A stretch of DNA of 64,000 nucleotides from Pristionchus mayeri (taxonomy: Eukaryota > Nematoda > Chromadorea > Rhabditida > Neodiplogasteridae), in assembly GCA_036245805.1 (NCBI GenBank), contig BTRK01000003.1, positions 310,001 through 374,000 of the forward strand, read 5' to 3'. The position numbers and the translations under genes are program-made. The notes under the pieces were generated by a model. That model ran no database searches. It saw only the letters and a program-made list of their open reading frames with translations, and was not told the DNA's origin. Of this stretch, positions 1-11,669 are shown in pieces (the stretch's first letter is position 1; each line of letters begins with the position of its first letter).

Positions 1-28
1 TATCCGTGGTATCGTCGCTATTTGAACT

Positions 29-664
29 ATGATTGTAGATCAAACGGGAAGGGATGCCGCGGATCGTTCAATTATCGAAAAATGGCAAACGATACGCGGC
101 AACGAGGTGTGTATGAAATTAGTCTCATCATTCTACCGGAGCCATATCCAATTGAGACCAAGCCGACATCGACTAGATCTAATCTTCTGTTAAGCCGTGC
201 TCAAACCGACAATAAAATTTGCAGAACGGTTTCCTCTGCGTTGACGACTTGGAGAGTATTCTAGCGAAATTGGAGAAGAGATTGGGGGAAAATGAGCACA
301 TCCTGACCGAAGATGACAGAAAGAGAGCTCGTGTAGTCGCTAAGAATGTAAGTCAAGCGAGCTTACATGGTATTGGCGTCAGGACACATTTTTAGTGATG
401 GGTTGTAAACTTCTAATTGGGGGCGTGAAGGGGGAAATCTCTTGAAACAATCGCAATGATACGGAAATGTGTCCTGAAACGTACTCCATGTTAGGGTCAA
501 TTATGCCTTTAAAATTACAATATGTGCTCTTGAATTCAGTCCATGAGCATCATTGTAATATTTCAGAGTCTGCGACTGACAAGAAAGAAATTGCGATCTT
601 GAAGGATTGGATGAAGTTCACAACATATGCGACCGATATATTGATCAATCATATTTGTATGTAA
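29..664 (+). CDS. 3' end of an unrecognised gene (three exons)
   Basis: Three coding-like blocks share phase 0. The first ends at 106 before GTGTGT (peptide ending EKWQTIRGNE). The second is 226-348, after AAATTTGCAG and before GTAAGT (begins NGFLCVDDLE, ends RARVVAKN). The last ends at the TAA at 662-664 (SATDKKEIAIL...ILINHICM). The acceptor TTTCAG at 561-566 puts the last exon out of phase, while using the next AG (exon from 569) restores phase 0, so that junction is uncertain. The peptide is charged and helical with no motif I know. The first block could start at the ATG at 29 or be an internal exon that follows TTGTAG at 38. The upstream part of the gene lies outside the window. Confidence 0.45.
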
Positions 665-812
665 TTCTCACTGTTTGTACATTAATTGTGTATGAATCTC
701 TCCAAAAATGTAGGATACTCTCGTGATAATGCCATGTAAATCAGTATAGTGTGTAAGTAAATAGCAATCTAACTCATAGCCGACTCCCTTTTGTACTTCT
801 GTTTGTGATGTC

Positions 813-1513
813 TGTAGCGACTCACACGTCACTACCCCTTTTCTTTCATCACTTCATCCCATTCCCATCAATCAAAGTGCATTCACTGCAACTCCATTAT
901 CATATTTAGACTCACTCTTGTCTCTGTTGATGAGTGCAGCCCAACTCAATTAGCATGTTAATCCAATTCCGTTGTCTCTCACCCTCTCTCCCCTCTCTCT
1001 CCATTTGCATGGGTTAGGACACGTCGACTAGACCGCCTATATAAACCCTTCCTCTCCCTCTCACCTCACAGTTACACTGAACCTCTCCTCGTGCGCCTCA
1101 CGAGTCACTCAGTCTGATCCACACTTGGATCTCATCCAGTCTTGGACCGTCACGTTCACCCCCATCCGATCCTCACTAGGAACTCACTCCAGCCAAGGAC
1201 CACAGTCCTCCCCCATTCGATCCACACTTGGATCTCAGTCATCCTCACTGATCCTCACCTTGGATCTCACCCAGTCTCCCATCCTACCGTACCCCTCTCC
1301 CTTCTTCCCTTCTCCCTGTCTTACTGTAGTAATAAATTATTGATTTATCTACGATCCCATTCACAGTGCATCAGTCTACAGTATCCTGGGCACAGACACA
1401 CCTAGGGTCACAGTCAGTCTTCTTCCACCAAGCGTCCTAAGCTTGTCCCTGCTCTAATCGGTTACTGTATCTACAGTACTCCGGACTGAGTATCGTGGGC
1501 TCGCTAGTTCGCA
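813..1513 (+). repeat. 5' LTR
   Basis: It starts TGTAGCGACTCACACG and ends ...TTCGCA, giving the usual TG...CA termini. It matches 7341-8040 almost base for base. Differences seen are at about 1138 (T/G), 1351 (A/G) and 1507 (G/C). It holds a CT-rich R/U5-like stretch after the TATA box. Confidence 0.93.
1038..1045 (+). promoter_or_regulatory. TATA box of the 5' LTR promoter
   Basis: TATATAAA lies mid-LTR, 23 bp downstream of an ACACGTCG stretch, and is repeated in the 3' LTR at about 7565-7572. Transcription would start roughly 30 bp downstream, in the CTCACCTCACAG region. This is inferred from position only. Confidence 0.6.
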
Positions 1514-1614
1514 TATGGTGCATCGGTCATTACCGTACCCAGCTCATCACCCAGCTCATCTCCAAGAGTCCCGCGTGGCAGGAACACAATCACTGATCAC
1601 AGTCTTCATCAATC
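1514..1614 (+). other. Leader with the expected primer-binding site
   Basis: These 101 bases run from the end of the 5' LTR to the gag ATG. The tRNA primer site should begin within a few bases of the LTR end, where the sequence is TATGGTGCATCGG. I cannot name the matching tRNA without a search. An imperfect short repeat CAGCTCATC(ACC) occurs twice near 1540-1560. Confidence 0.45.
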
Positions 1615-4600
1615 ATGACTGACAGTCACTTTGCATCCGCTTACACACGTATTCGGACCATTCATGCAAAGATCAAATCCACCAAAAACGACATCCACTC
1701 AATCATCAACTCGTGCCTTTCCATCAATTCACTCACAGAATACGAGAGCATGAGAGTCACTCTCTACAAGGCGATCAATGATCTCCAGCTCACAATCGGA
1801 GCCTACACAGACGCCGTCAACAAACTCCGTCGTCGAGTCGACAACATGATCTCGGACACCACCGAAAGAGCCGAGACCAAGCAGAAAGAGGAGACGCTCT
1901 TCAGCCAGATGAGGGATGAGGACGACGAGGGACTCGACTATGACGAGGTGTCACTCAAGGACTCTTTTCTCCCTTTGATTGAGTCACTAGTCGACAAAAC
2001 TCTGTCCAAATCTCTTGCTCACATCCATGATATGACAGAACTCAACGCAAAGAAAGAGACCATTCAACAGTCTCTTACTCAGCCCACTGGCAACTCACAG
2101 TCCTCTAATGCCTCAGATCATTCCATCAATCACAATCACGATCAGCATACTCAGTCCACCAGATTCGAGACAAATCTCGCTCCACTTCCCACCATATCAC
2201 TCATTCCTTTCAATGGCGAATCAACTAACTGGGAATCATTCTACAGTCAGTACACAAGTATCATCGACTCAAGGACTCACTTGTCCAAAGTTGAGAAACT
2301 CGTCTACCTCCGCAATGCACTCAGAGGACCCGCACTCAAAACAGTTGAGGGGATCCCGATCGGAGGAGAGTATCTTGATGACACCATCACTCGATTGAAG
2401 GAAAACTATGGTCGGAGCAAGAGATCAAATACCACCCTGATCAATCAGTTGCATTCCATCAAACCCAAGTCACACTCCCTCGAAGACCAACTGGAATGCA
2501 CTCAGCAGTTCATCAACAAAGTCATTCAAATCTCGGACAAGTCAGTTGTCGATAATTTTATCGCAATTCATCAAATTGCTGGTACTATCCATTCGACCCA
2601 CATCAAAAGGATGTACACTCTCGAGCCATCCACAATGATGGAAGCACTGAAATCCATCGAATCAGATATCCGGGAACAAATAGAGATCAGAAATCTCGAG
2701 TCCACTTTCCGTTCCATCAATCATAACGAGAATCACTCTCATCAGAGACAGAAAGAGAAGTTCACTGACAGCACTTTCACCAAACCCTCATTCACAAACC
2801 CACCAAAGTCATCCAATGGCATTTCTTGTGTTTACTGTGGCAAACATAAGTACTCTTATTGCCCTACGATCACATCCATCTCAGATAGGAAGTCAATCCT
2901 CAGAGAGAAGAAACTCTGCTTCAAGTGCCTCTCACCTCATCACACATTCACTCAATGCGATCGGAAATGCAAACAGTGCACCAAACCTCATCACAACACA
3001 CTCTGTGATTCCCCTTCCACTAGACCAACTCAGTCAGGCGTCAATGCCGCAGTGACCTCCGATCAGCCAGCCAATGGTGTCGCAAGACTCTACACAGCAA
3101 GTGTATCACTCCAGAACCCGATGACGAATAGAACAGCCACCAGACATGTCTTCCTCGATACGGGAGGAATGGTTTCGGTGATATCTCGTTCACTCGTTGA
3201 GGAACTGAGTCTGAAGCCTCACGGCACTCAATCAATGACTATCAGTGGAATTGGAGGAGAATTCACAGGAGGAAATGTGCACGATGTGGTCACTGTGAAT
3301 GTCGTTACCACCAAAGGACTCCATTCCATTCAAGCACTCGTTATGGATTCAGTCATCACTCGATCTATGCATCTTCAACCACTCTCTGCTGAAGACTACA
3401 CAGTCGTAAAAGCGCACTGTGGTGATGTTCCTCACTTCACTCAGAGTTCCATCGTTACTCCAGATCTACTCATTTCCATCACGGATACACAAGATCTACT
3501 CGTCGATTCTAAAATCACGAATCTGCCCAGTGGATACAGACTCACTCAATCGATCCTTGGGCCAATGATCACTGGGAAGTCAAAACTCATGGTTCATTCC
3601 ACCCCTATTGAGTCCATTCTGACTAGTCTTATCACTGACGCTCCATTCGAGAAAAGAGTTGAACAATTCTTCTCCTTGGATGAGACAGCCAGAGAGTACG
3701 GTACCACTGAGACCGAAGCAAGACTCGAAATCAATCACAAAGTGGACCAACACTTTCACGAAACTGTTCAAGTCATCGACAATCAGTATCAAGTACAGTA
3801 CTATCTCAAACCACAAGTCACTGATCTTCCCACCAACTTCGAACTTGCATATAGTCGCCTCAAAAGCAACGTTCAATCACTCTCAAAGAACATTGATCAC
3901 ATCGAGTTTTACAATTCAATCATCAACGACCAGCTCACTTCCGGAATGATCGAAGAGGTTGAGTCATCCATTCCAATCGATCACCAGTCCCACTACCTGG
4001 CTCACCAGTCAGTCCTCCGTCCAGATAAACCCACTACTCCACTTCGCATAGTCTACGATGCTAGTGCGAAGATGAAAGGAAAACCGTGCCTCAATGATGT
4101 CATTGCACAGGGTCCATGCACCCTCGAACACATTCCATCTCTGCTCATCAGAGCTCGATCAAGGAAGACTCTCATCGTCGCTGACGTTGAAAAAGCATTC
4201 CTACAAGTTCAAGTGCATCCTTCACAGAGAGACTTCCTCAGATTCCTCTGGATCAGAGATATTCACAAACCAGTCTCCAAGGATAATCTCATCACTTATC
4301 GATTCACTGTAACTCCCTTTGGAATCAATCAGTCACCATACATTCTATCGAAAGTCATCGAGACTCATCTCAAAGGTGCGTCAAACGCAGAGAACAGTCA
4401 CCTCATCACTCAATTGATCAACAATGTCTATGTCGATAATGTGATCATCAACACTGACAATCCATCCCACGAGATGTATTCGGTCTCGAAATCACTGTTC
4501 CAGCAAATGCACATGAATTTGCGAGATTATGCATCGAATAACAAGACATTCATTCAGTCTATTGATGAATCAGAAAGAGCCCCTCTCGGTGACCAGAAAC

Positions 4601-7110
4601 TTCTGGGAATCGTGTGGAATCCAGACTCTGACGATCTCTCGATTCGCATTCCATCACTCACCAGACACACATCTGAGACGAAGAGGACCATGCTCAGCAC
4701 AACTGCTTCGATCTACGACCCCATGGGATTACTCCAACCACTCACACTTCCTGCGAAATCACTCGTACAGCAGTTGTGGAGTGAAGATCTCAAATGGGAT
4801 CAATCAGTAGATCAAGGTATACAGACTCAATTTCACGAACTCCTCACAGACATTGAGTCATTCAATCTCACCATTCCCAGATTCACTGGAATCTCCACTG
4901 TCAATGAGATTCACCTCGTAGCCTTTGCTGATGCATCGAAGCTAGCAATGGGCACTGCCATTTACCTCTGGACACCCGAGAAGACCACCCTTCTCATGTC
5001 CAGAACCAGACTCGCCCCTGCCAAATCAAAGGCAACGATCCCCAAGCTTGAACTCAATGCACTCGTCATGGCTCATACACTGCTCAAATTCGTAGTTGAC
5101 ACAATCAGGAAAGAATTCCCCAATAATTCGATCCATACTCACACATTCTCCGATTCTGCAATCACTCTCTTTTGGTGTCTGCAAGATTCCAACAAAAAAA
5201 ACAACGGCATATTTGTCGCAAACAGAGTCAAATCAATTCACGAAATGGCCAGCACATTGTCTTCCATTCACAAAGTCACCTATCACAATCCCAAGTACGT
5301 GCAGACTCATTCAAATCCAGCCGATCACATCACGAGAGGCCTCACTTCCATCGATATGATGAATGACCCCAATCACATGTGGTGGCAAGGTGCACCTTGG
5401 ATGAAAGATCCACCTGGAAAATGGCCCGATGATCCAATTCCGCCCACTGCTCATCCTCCATACGCACAAATTGCCGAGCCTATTCAGTCACCACTGATTA
5501 ATCTCAAGAGATGCTCTACACTCAACAAAGCCGTCAATATCACTGGTTTTGTTTTGAGATTCATTCAGAGATCACTGACAAAGTCTTCCAACAGCTCACT
5601 CAAAGAGAAGTACACTCAATTCCCAATTATGAACACTCGACTGCTCACTGCACTCGAACAATCTCGAGCTCTGCAAACTCTCATTCGCAACCACCAATCA
5701 TGTCATATCCACACTCACGATGTTTGGATCAAGAACAACATCATTTCTCAAGATGAGACAGAGATCTGGCGAGCCAATTCCAGACTTGATCATGCCGACA
5801 TTCCGGCAGAGACAAAGTCACCCATCCTCATTCCCACCAACAAGGATTCGACACTTGCTCGTCTCATCATCTCTCACACTCATGTGACCATGTTCCATGC
5901 AGGCACCGAGAATGTACTCAATCAATTGAAGAATCACTATTGGATACCACGAAGTCGTCAACTGGTGAAATCAGAAGTACGCTCATGCATTCCATGCAGA
6001 AAGACAAACAATCTGCCATATGCATACACATCCACTCCCCCACTTCCAACCGATCGAGTCACCATCTCGAGACCAATTGACTTTATTGGTCCATTCAAAT
6101 TGACTTTATTGGTCCATTCAATGCACATGATAATGCCAAGATGTATGCTGTCATCTTCACATGTCTCAGTTCCAGACTTTCTCATATCGAAGTCACTGAT
6201 TCACTGCTACCATCTGCATTCATCAATGCATTCCGTAGATTCACATCCAGAAGAGGAACACCCACTGCTGTTCTCTCTGATCAAGCTACGACACTCAAAC
6301 TGTCCAAGTCACTGCTTGACGGTTTCGATAGCGAACACAGTCTGAACACACTCTTCCAACACAAACCCATTCAGTGGAAATTCACAACCAGCCACGCTCC
6401 TTGGAAGGGCGCTGTCTATGAACGACTAATCAAAGTCTTCAAAGATTGTTTGTCCCGAACCATCGGAAGACGCAAGCTTTCATTCACTGAATTTTCCACC
6501 ATCACATCAGAGATCGAAGCTGTTCTCAACACGAGACCACTCACATATGTGTCATCAGACGAAATCCTTCTCGAATCCAGTCATCAGACCAATTGACTTG
6601 ATCATGCCTCAGTCGACTCTTGCCATGAACATCGAAACTGCCAGTCATCACGATGACAAAGAGTATCTTCCACCAGGCGAAGAGAACATGAGCAGAACAG
6701 CCGCCATTTGCCAATTGACTCGCACAATCAATCTAGTCAACTCATTCTGGTCCAAATGGCACACTCAGTATCTCATCACACTCAGGGATTCGAAAAAGGA
6801 CCCTGATTCACTCCATGTTTATCGCTCATCACAAATCATTCCTAAACAAGGTGCCATAGTTCTCATCATTGACGAATCAGGCAACACGCCCCGTTCATCT
6901 TGGCACATGGGAAAGATCATCTCAGTGTCTGGATCAGAGGCCACCCTCAAGTCACATTCTGGCCGAACCATTCAAAGGCCTATCAATCTCCTCATCCCAC
7001 TTGAGCTCGAATCAAATTTCGAGTCATCTCACAATTCGAACATCGATCTCGCAGATCGTCCCACTCCACACGCAATGACGACCAGATCGAAATCAGTCAC
7101 CCCTCGTTAG
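1615..7110 (+). pseudogene. Gag-Pol polyprotein of the BEL/Pao element, frame broken twice
   Basis: The first frame (1615-6345, 1576 codons) carries, in order: a gag-like region with TNWESFYSQY near residue 202, a CCHC zinc knuckle (CFKCLSPHHTFTQC) near 432, an aspartic protease LDTG near 515, reverse transcriptase (VADVEKAFLQVQ near 855, YVDN near 937), RNase H (VAFADASK near 1102) and the HHCC integrase zinc finger near 1420. A 23-bp tandem duplication at about 6078-6123 shifts the frame just before the integrase core. The core then continues in another frame (to about 6596), and a third frame carries the C-terminus to the TAG at 7108-7110. The codons otherwise look unselected for decay, so the breaks are recent. 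Confidence 0.9.
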
Positions 7111-7340
7111 GCGGGAGGACATTTCCCCCTGTCAATGTGTATTTGCAACGCGTCGTCGCCGTCTACAAATCTTCCGGAGTCGACAGGATCCGTTTTTATT
7201 GTTATTATTGTGACCCCACCCCTTGTTATTGTATCCCCTTAGCATCATCTTTTCTCCTACAACCTGAATCGTTCATATCATTCACACCAATTCACATCTA
7301 TTCTACACCTCCAATTCCATTTCTTCCCCAGGGCGGGAGT
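7111..7340 (+). other. 3' untranslated part of the LTR element with polypurine tract
   Basis: This stretch runs from the last pol stop codon to the 3' LTR. AGGGCGGGAG at 7331-7340 abuts the LTR and is the expected plus-strand primer. A similar GGCGGGAGG lies at 7111-7120 just after the stop codon. No gene is seen. Confidence 0.6.
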
Positions 7341-8040
7341 GTAGCGACTCACACGTCACTACCCCTTTTCTTTCATCACTTCATCCCATTCCCATCAATC
7401 AAAGTGCATTCACTGCAACTCCATTATCATATTTAGACTCACTCTTGTCTCTGTTGATGAGTGCAGCCCAACTCAATTAGCATGTTAATCCAATTCCGTT
7501 GTCTCTCACCCTCTCTCCCCTCTCTCTCCATTTGCATGGGTTAGGACACGTCGACTAGACCGCCTATATAAACCCTTCCTCTCCCTCTCACCTCACAGTT
7601 ACACTGAACCTCTCCTCGTGCGCCTCACGAGTCACTCAGTCTGATCCACACTTGGATCTCATCCAGGCTTGGACCGTCACGTTCACCCCCATCCGATCCT
7701 CACTAGGAACTCACTCCAGCCAAGGACCACAGTCCTCCCCCATTCGATCCACACTTGGATCTCAGTCATCCTCACTGATCCTCACCTTGGATCTCACCCA
7801 GTCTCCCATCCTACCGTACCCCTCTCCCTTCTTCCCTTCTCCCTGTCTTACTGTAGTAATAAATTATTGATTTATCTACGGTCCCATTCACAGTGCATCA
7901 GTCTACAGTATCCTGGGCACAGACACACCTAGGGTCACAGTCAGTCTTCTTCCACCAAGCGTCCTAAGCTTGTCCCTGCTCTAATCGGTTACTGTATCTA
8001 CAGTACTCCGGACTGAGTATCGTGGGCTCGCTACTTCGCA
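7341..8040 (+). repeat. 3' LTR
   Basis: It is a near-identical copy of 813-1513. It includes the TATA box and ends CTACTTCGCA, after which the satellite begins without an intervening unique sequence. Confidence 0.93.
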
Positions 8041-8893
8041 TACATGTTATGGCAACTCAGAGGTTGTGATGCGTGGGCATACTCAGCGTCTGCCAGTCAC
8101 GACTCGATTTCGCATTCGATGAGATAATGAATAGGCTTTTGCTATGAAAATATGTTAGAACATAGTATTATCACTATCCTTTATTTATTTGGAGGAAAGT
8201 TCACGGTTAGAATTCATGTTATGGCAACTCAGAGGTTGTGATGGGTGGGCATACTCAGCGTCTGCCAGTCGCGACTCGATTTCGCATTCGATGAGATAAT
8301 GAATCGGCTTTTGCTATGAAAATATGTTAGAACATAGTATTATCACTATCCTTTATTTATTTGGAGGAAAGTTCACGGTTAGAATTCATGTTATGGCAAC
8401 TCAGAGGTTGTGATGCGTGGGCATACTCAGCGTCTGCCAGTCGCCACTCGATTTCGCATTCGATGAGATGATGAATCGGCTTTTGCTATGAAAATATGTT
8501 AGAACATAGTATTATCACTATCCTTTATTTATTTGGAGGAAAGTTCACGGTTAGAATTCATGTTATGGCAATTCAGAGGTTGTGATGCGTGGGCATACTC
8601 AGCGTCTGCCAGTCGCCACTCGATTTCGCATTCGATGAGATTATGAATCGGCTTTTGCTATGAAAATATGTTAGAACATAGTATTATCACTATCCTTTAT
8701 TTATTTGGAGGAAAGTTCACGGTTAGAATTCATGTTATGGCAACTCAGAGGTTGTGATGCGTGGGCATACTCAGCGTCTGCCAGTCGCGACTCGATTTCG
8801 CATTCGATGAGATAATGAATCGGCTTTTGCTATGAAAATATGTTAGAACATAGTATTATCACTATCCTTTATTTATTTGGAGGAAAGTTCACG
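8041..8893 (+). repeat. 172-bp tandem satellite, five copies
   Basis: CATGTTATGGCAA recurs at 8043, 8215, 8387, 8559 and 8731, exactly 172 bp apart. Copies differ by only a few substitutions, for example GCGTGG/GGGTGG. The last copy stops at GGAAAGTTCACG. The unit contains the inverted pair ATGTTAGAACATAG and an EcoRI site at the junction. The unit is close to one nucleosome repeat in length. No coding sequence is present. Confidence 0.95.
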
Positions 8894-9055
8894 CCACGTC
8901 GAGTGACATAGTGTAGAACTTCGTGTCGTGTGGACGCACATTGAGTGCACTAAGATGCAGGAGGAGCCGACAAGTTATGAGAATATGATGGATGAGTGCA
9001 AGAGTTTAGCTGTGGTGTAAAGCAGGCTTGTCTCATAATTATTAGTATGGATGGA

Positions 9056-9665
9056 TACGGTAGTCTGAAGTAATGTAAGCCAACTTCCTACCGCAATCTA
9101 ATGATGAGTTTAGAGGGATACTGTAGTTTGAGGATGTATAATCTACCAGGATACAGTAATTGAGTGATGAGTGTTGTGGAGTACGGTAGTCTGATAGAGT
9201 GTAATTCACAATCCTACCGTAGCCGAGAGTTGAATATGGATGGATACGGTGGTTTCAGGATGTATAACCTACCAGGATATAGTAATCGAGTGATGAGCGT
9301 GGAGGTGTACGGTAGTCAGAGGGAGTGTAACTCACAATCCTACCGTAGCCGAGTGTTGAATATGGATGAGTACTGTAGTTTGAGGAGGTTTAACCAACCT
9401 GAATACAGTAACCGAGTGATGATTGTAGAGGGATACGGCAACTCAAGAAGTTGTATCGCACCTTTCTATAATCCAATAGTGAGTGTGAAGTGATACGGTA
9501 GTCCGAGGCAATGAGATTCACCAGCCTACCGTAATCAGGTGATGATGTGGATGGATACGGTAGTCCACGACAGTGTAACCAACCTTCCTACCGTAATCTA
9601 CTGATGATAGTGGAGGGATACGGTAGCCTGATAAGATTGATACCAACCTACCGTAATCGATGGAT
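9056..9665 (+). repeat. 62-bp degenerate minisatellite with internal hairpins, about ten copies
   Basis: TACGGTAG-like starts recur at about 9056, 9118, 9180, 9244, 9306, 9368, 9431, 9492, 9555 and 9618, every 61-64 bp. Each copy pairs TACGGTAG with a downstream CTACCGTA, so each can form a stem. Alternate copies are more alike (9180 with 9306, 9244 with 9368), which points to a 124-bp higher-order unit. An apparent open frame across it (9164-9493) follows from the repeat and is not a gene. Confidence 0.85.
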
Positions 9666-9745
9666 GTGTAAATAGTATCTGAATGTGTAAATAGTACCTG
9701 AATGGCGAATAGTACCTGAATAGTAAATAGTACCTGAAATTTTCG
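9666..9745 (+). repeat. Short tandem repeat, about 20-bp unit
   Basis: Four imperfect copies of a unit built on GTAAATAGTACCTGAAT lie between the minisatellite and the first PDZ gene, close to its start codon at 9832. They could lie in its 5' flank or untranslated region. Confidence 0.65.
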
Positions 9746-9831
9746 TTGAAGTAATGGGCAAAATGACAAGCAAAATTTGCTAATAAAGATAATTAAAAAA
9801 AGTAAAAACGCAGAGCGCAGTAACAAGCCAA

Positions 9832-10422
9832 ATGGCTGAAAGCCCTCGTCGCTTAATTCATCTCAATAAATCCGACGGAGGCTACGGATTTGTGGTCAAT
9901 GGCAGATCGATTGAAGAGGTTAGATTCCAATATTCGCTATCTTTATTTAAGATTTTGAATAATCACAATTGCAATTTGGTCTCCAAGTGCATCAAATTGT
10001 TCCTAGATCATAATGCAAAATGCCTCCAGATACTTCCTTGTGGGTCCGCTGATGTGCATGGAGAGCTCAACAAAGATGACGTCATCGAATGCATCAATGG
10101 TGTCAGATGGAAGTTCGGCATGGATTCTGCATCCATAATGCAGTTAATCGAGTCCAGAGATTCTGACGTCAAACTGGTTGTTTATGCCAAATACGAAGTG
10201 AGTATTACAACTTTTTTCGTCAACTTTTCAAATTGTATTACTTTCACAAAAACTGAGCATACCTTTTAACCAGTTAGTGATAATTGTAAAAAAAAAGAAT
10301 TTCAACATTCAAAGTTGCCGATTCAAGTGCGACGGCTGCCATTAATTGCAATTGGTGGATCGACGATATTCTTCATTTTAATGATCATTGATATACTAAG
10401 AACGCAACCATTTTCGATGTAG
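9832..10422 (+). CDS. Small PDZ-domain protein with C-terminal transmembrane segment (gene A of pair)
   Basis: Exons are 9832-9918, 10030-10197 and 10315-10422, all phase 0, giving 120 aa. The PDZ domain starts near residue 7 with the carboxylate-binding loop DGGYGFVV. It continues in exon 2 with GELNKDDVIECINGV and the final strand VKLVVYAKYE. Exon 3 encodes a hydrophobic helix (IAIGGSTIFFILMII) and stops soon after. A PDZ domain usually binds C-terminal peptides of membrane proteins; here the tail would tether it to a membrane. Upstream stops fix the start at 9832. The third acceptor (ATTCAAAG) is weak but the paralogue at 10636 uses an equivalent one. Both genes split the PDZ domain at the same codon. 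Confidence 0.75.
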
Positions 10423-10635
10423 TCCACATCATGCTAATATTTCCTCCTACCTGATGAATATTCGAAATCATATTGTCATGTTTTTCCTTTTTGACCGCAA
10501 TTTTCAGATAAATAATTCGCACTGTGCATACTCGTGTATATTCAAGCGGTTAATTTACCGATTCTATATGTTACCGTGTTCCTTAAAATCATGGTCACAG
10601 AAAAGATTGCAGCTGACACACTCAGTTTTTTCAAG

Positions 10636-11669
10636 ATGACGTTTCTCGTGCCAATTAATATGCGCACAAGGGAAGAAGAGGTACTACAATAAATGATAAT
10701 TTTAACTGCCAAATTAAAGTACGCACAATATTTTCTGAGAATTTCGAGAAAACCTTGTTGTGTTATAGGCTGCTGAAACTGGATTTTAATGACTAAATGC
10801 ACAAAGCAGCTGTGTGAAAATGTGTTATTACTAATTTTTAGGGAGCATCTGAGCCCCTTCCGGCACGTGCTGTGGTCAGTAATATGAAAATTATCGGCTC
10901 TGTCTGAAAAAGAATTTCAGAAAAAAATTCCGCTCATTTCAAACTCGTTTTCCAGGTCTTTCTTCTCTTGAGCGTGGTCTTTTTGATTCTCTCATTCGTC
11001 TTCCTTGGCATACTTATAACTGTTCAAAACGATAATCCGCACCCTCGTCGTTTCATTCGCCTTACGGATGGCGGATATGGACTGGTCATAAAATCGTGGA
11101 GGATTGCCGAGGTTAGTTCTACGATAAAAGTGACTGTTAACGACTTTCCATAGGCCTTTGCATATGATATAAATGTGCATTTAGGTTTTCCTATGGAGAG
11201 AAATTATGTAATATTTCTTCTAGATCACTCCTGGCGGACCAGCTGACATGCAGGGTGATCTCAAACTAGGAGACATCGTCGAAACCATCAATGGCGTTCC
11301 CGTTCATGTACCCAGACGAGACAGTGTATTGATTAGCAAGTTGATGGAAACGAGGGACAACGATGTGAAACTGGTTGTTGTAGCTCATTATGAAGTAATT
11401 CATATCAAGTATACGAAAAAATGCGTTCAGTAAACGTCGAAAGAATATTTTACGTGCTGCATTCCATAAAGAAGTGAAAAAAGCCGAAATACACGATTTC
11501 CCTAACTTCAAACTCCAAGAAAAGTTAAATTTCAATTTTGAAGCCTCCTCTTCCGGTGAGAAGTCTGACCACACTCGCACTCGTTGGATCAACGATTTGT
11601 ATTATTTTGTTCAATATCGATTACTGCATTGTTTGGAGAAGAGAGCGGCGTTCACGAAATGTTCGATGA
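10636..11669 (+). CDS. PDZ-domain protein with two transmembrane segments (gene B of pair)
   Basis: Exons are 10636-10680, 10842-10874, 10956-11111, 11224-11394 and 11544-11669, all phase 0, giving 176 aa. The N-terminus (MTFLVPINMRTREEE) leads to a strongly hydrophobic helix (VFLLLSVVFLILSFVFLGIL), then PHPRRFIRLTDGGYGLVI opens the PDZ domain. The domain continues with GGPADMQGDLKLGDIVETI and VKLVVVAHYE. The last exon gives a second hydrophobic helix (LALVGSTICIILFNIDYCIV) and a basic end. It is a tandem paralogue of the gene at 9832, about 210 bp apart on the same strand, a spacing compatible with a nematode operon. Gene B has an N-terminal membrane helix that gene A lacks. Confidence 0.78.

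Larger units (their letters stand above)
813..8040 (+). mobile_element. BEL/Pao-type LTR retrotransposon
   Basis: This is a complete-length element of about 7.2 kb with two direct repeats of about 700 bp that differ at only about three substitutions plus perhaps one indel, so insertion was recent. Gag, aspartic protease, reverse transcriptase, RNase H and integrase lie in one long frame in the Pao order. The polyprotein is broken in the integrase region, so the copy is probably not autonomous. I see no matching target-site duplication: the left flank ends GATGTC and the right flank begins TACATG. The 3' LTR touches a 172-bp satellite directly. Confidence 0.93.

Noticed and set aside
1125..1405. 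Open frames of 72-87 codons in both LTRs
   Set aside because: They lie in a CT-rich LTR, are duplicated only because the LTR is, and have low-complexity Ser/Pro/Leu composition.
8041..8893. CRISPR-like array of regular repeats
   Set aside because: Units are contiguous 172-bp tandem copies without unique spacers, and the DNA is eukaryotic.
9164..9493. 109-codon open frame
   Set aside because: It runs across the 62-bp minisatellite; the repeated peptide (SYRSRVLNMD) is just the translated repeat.
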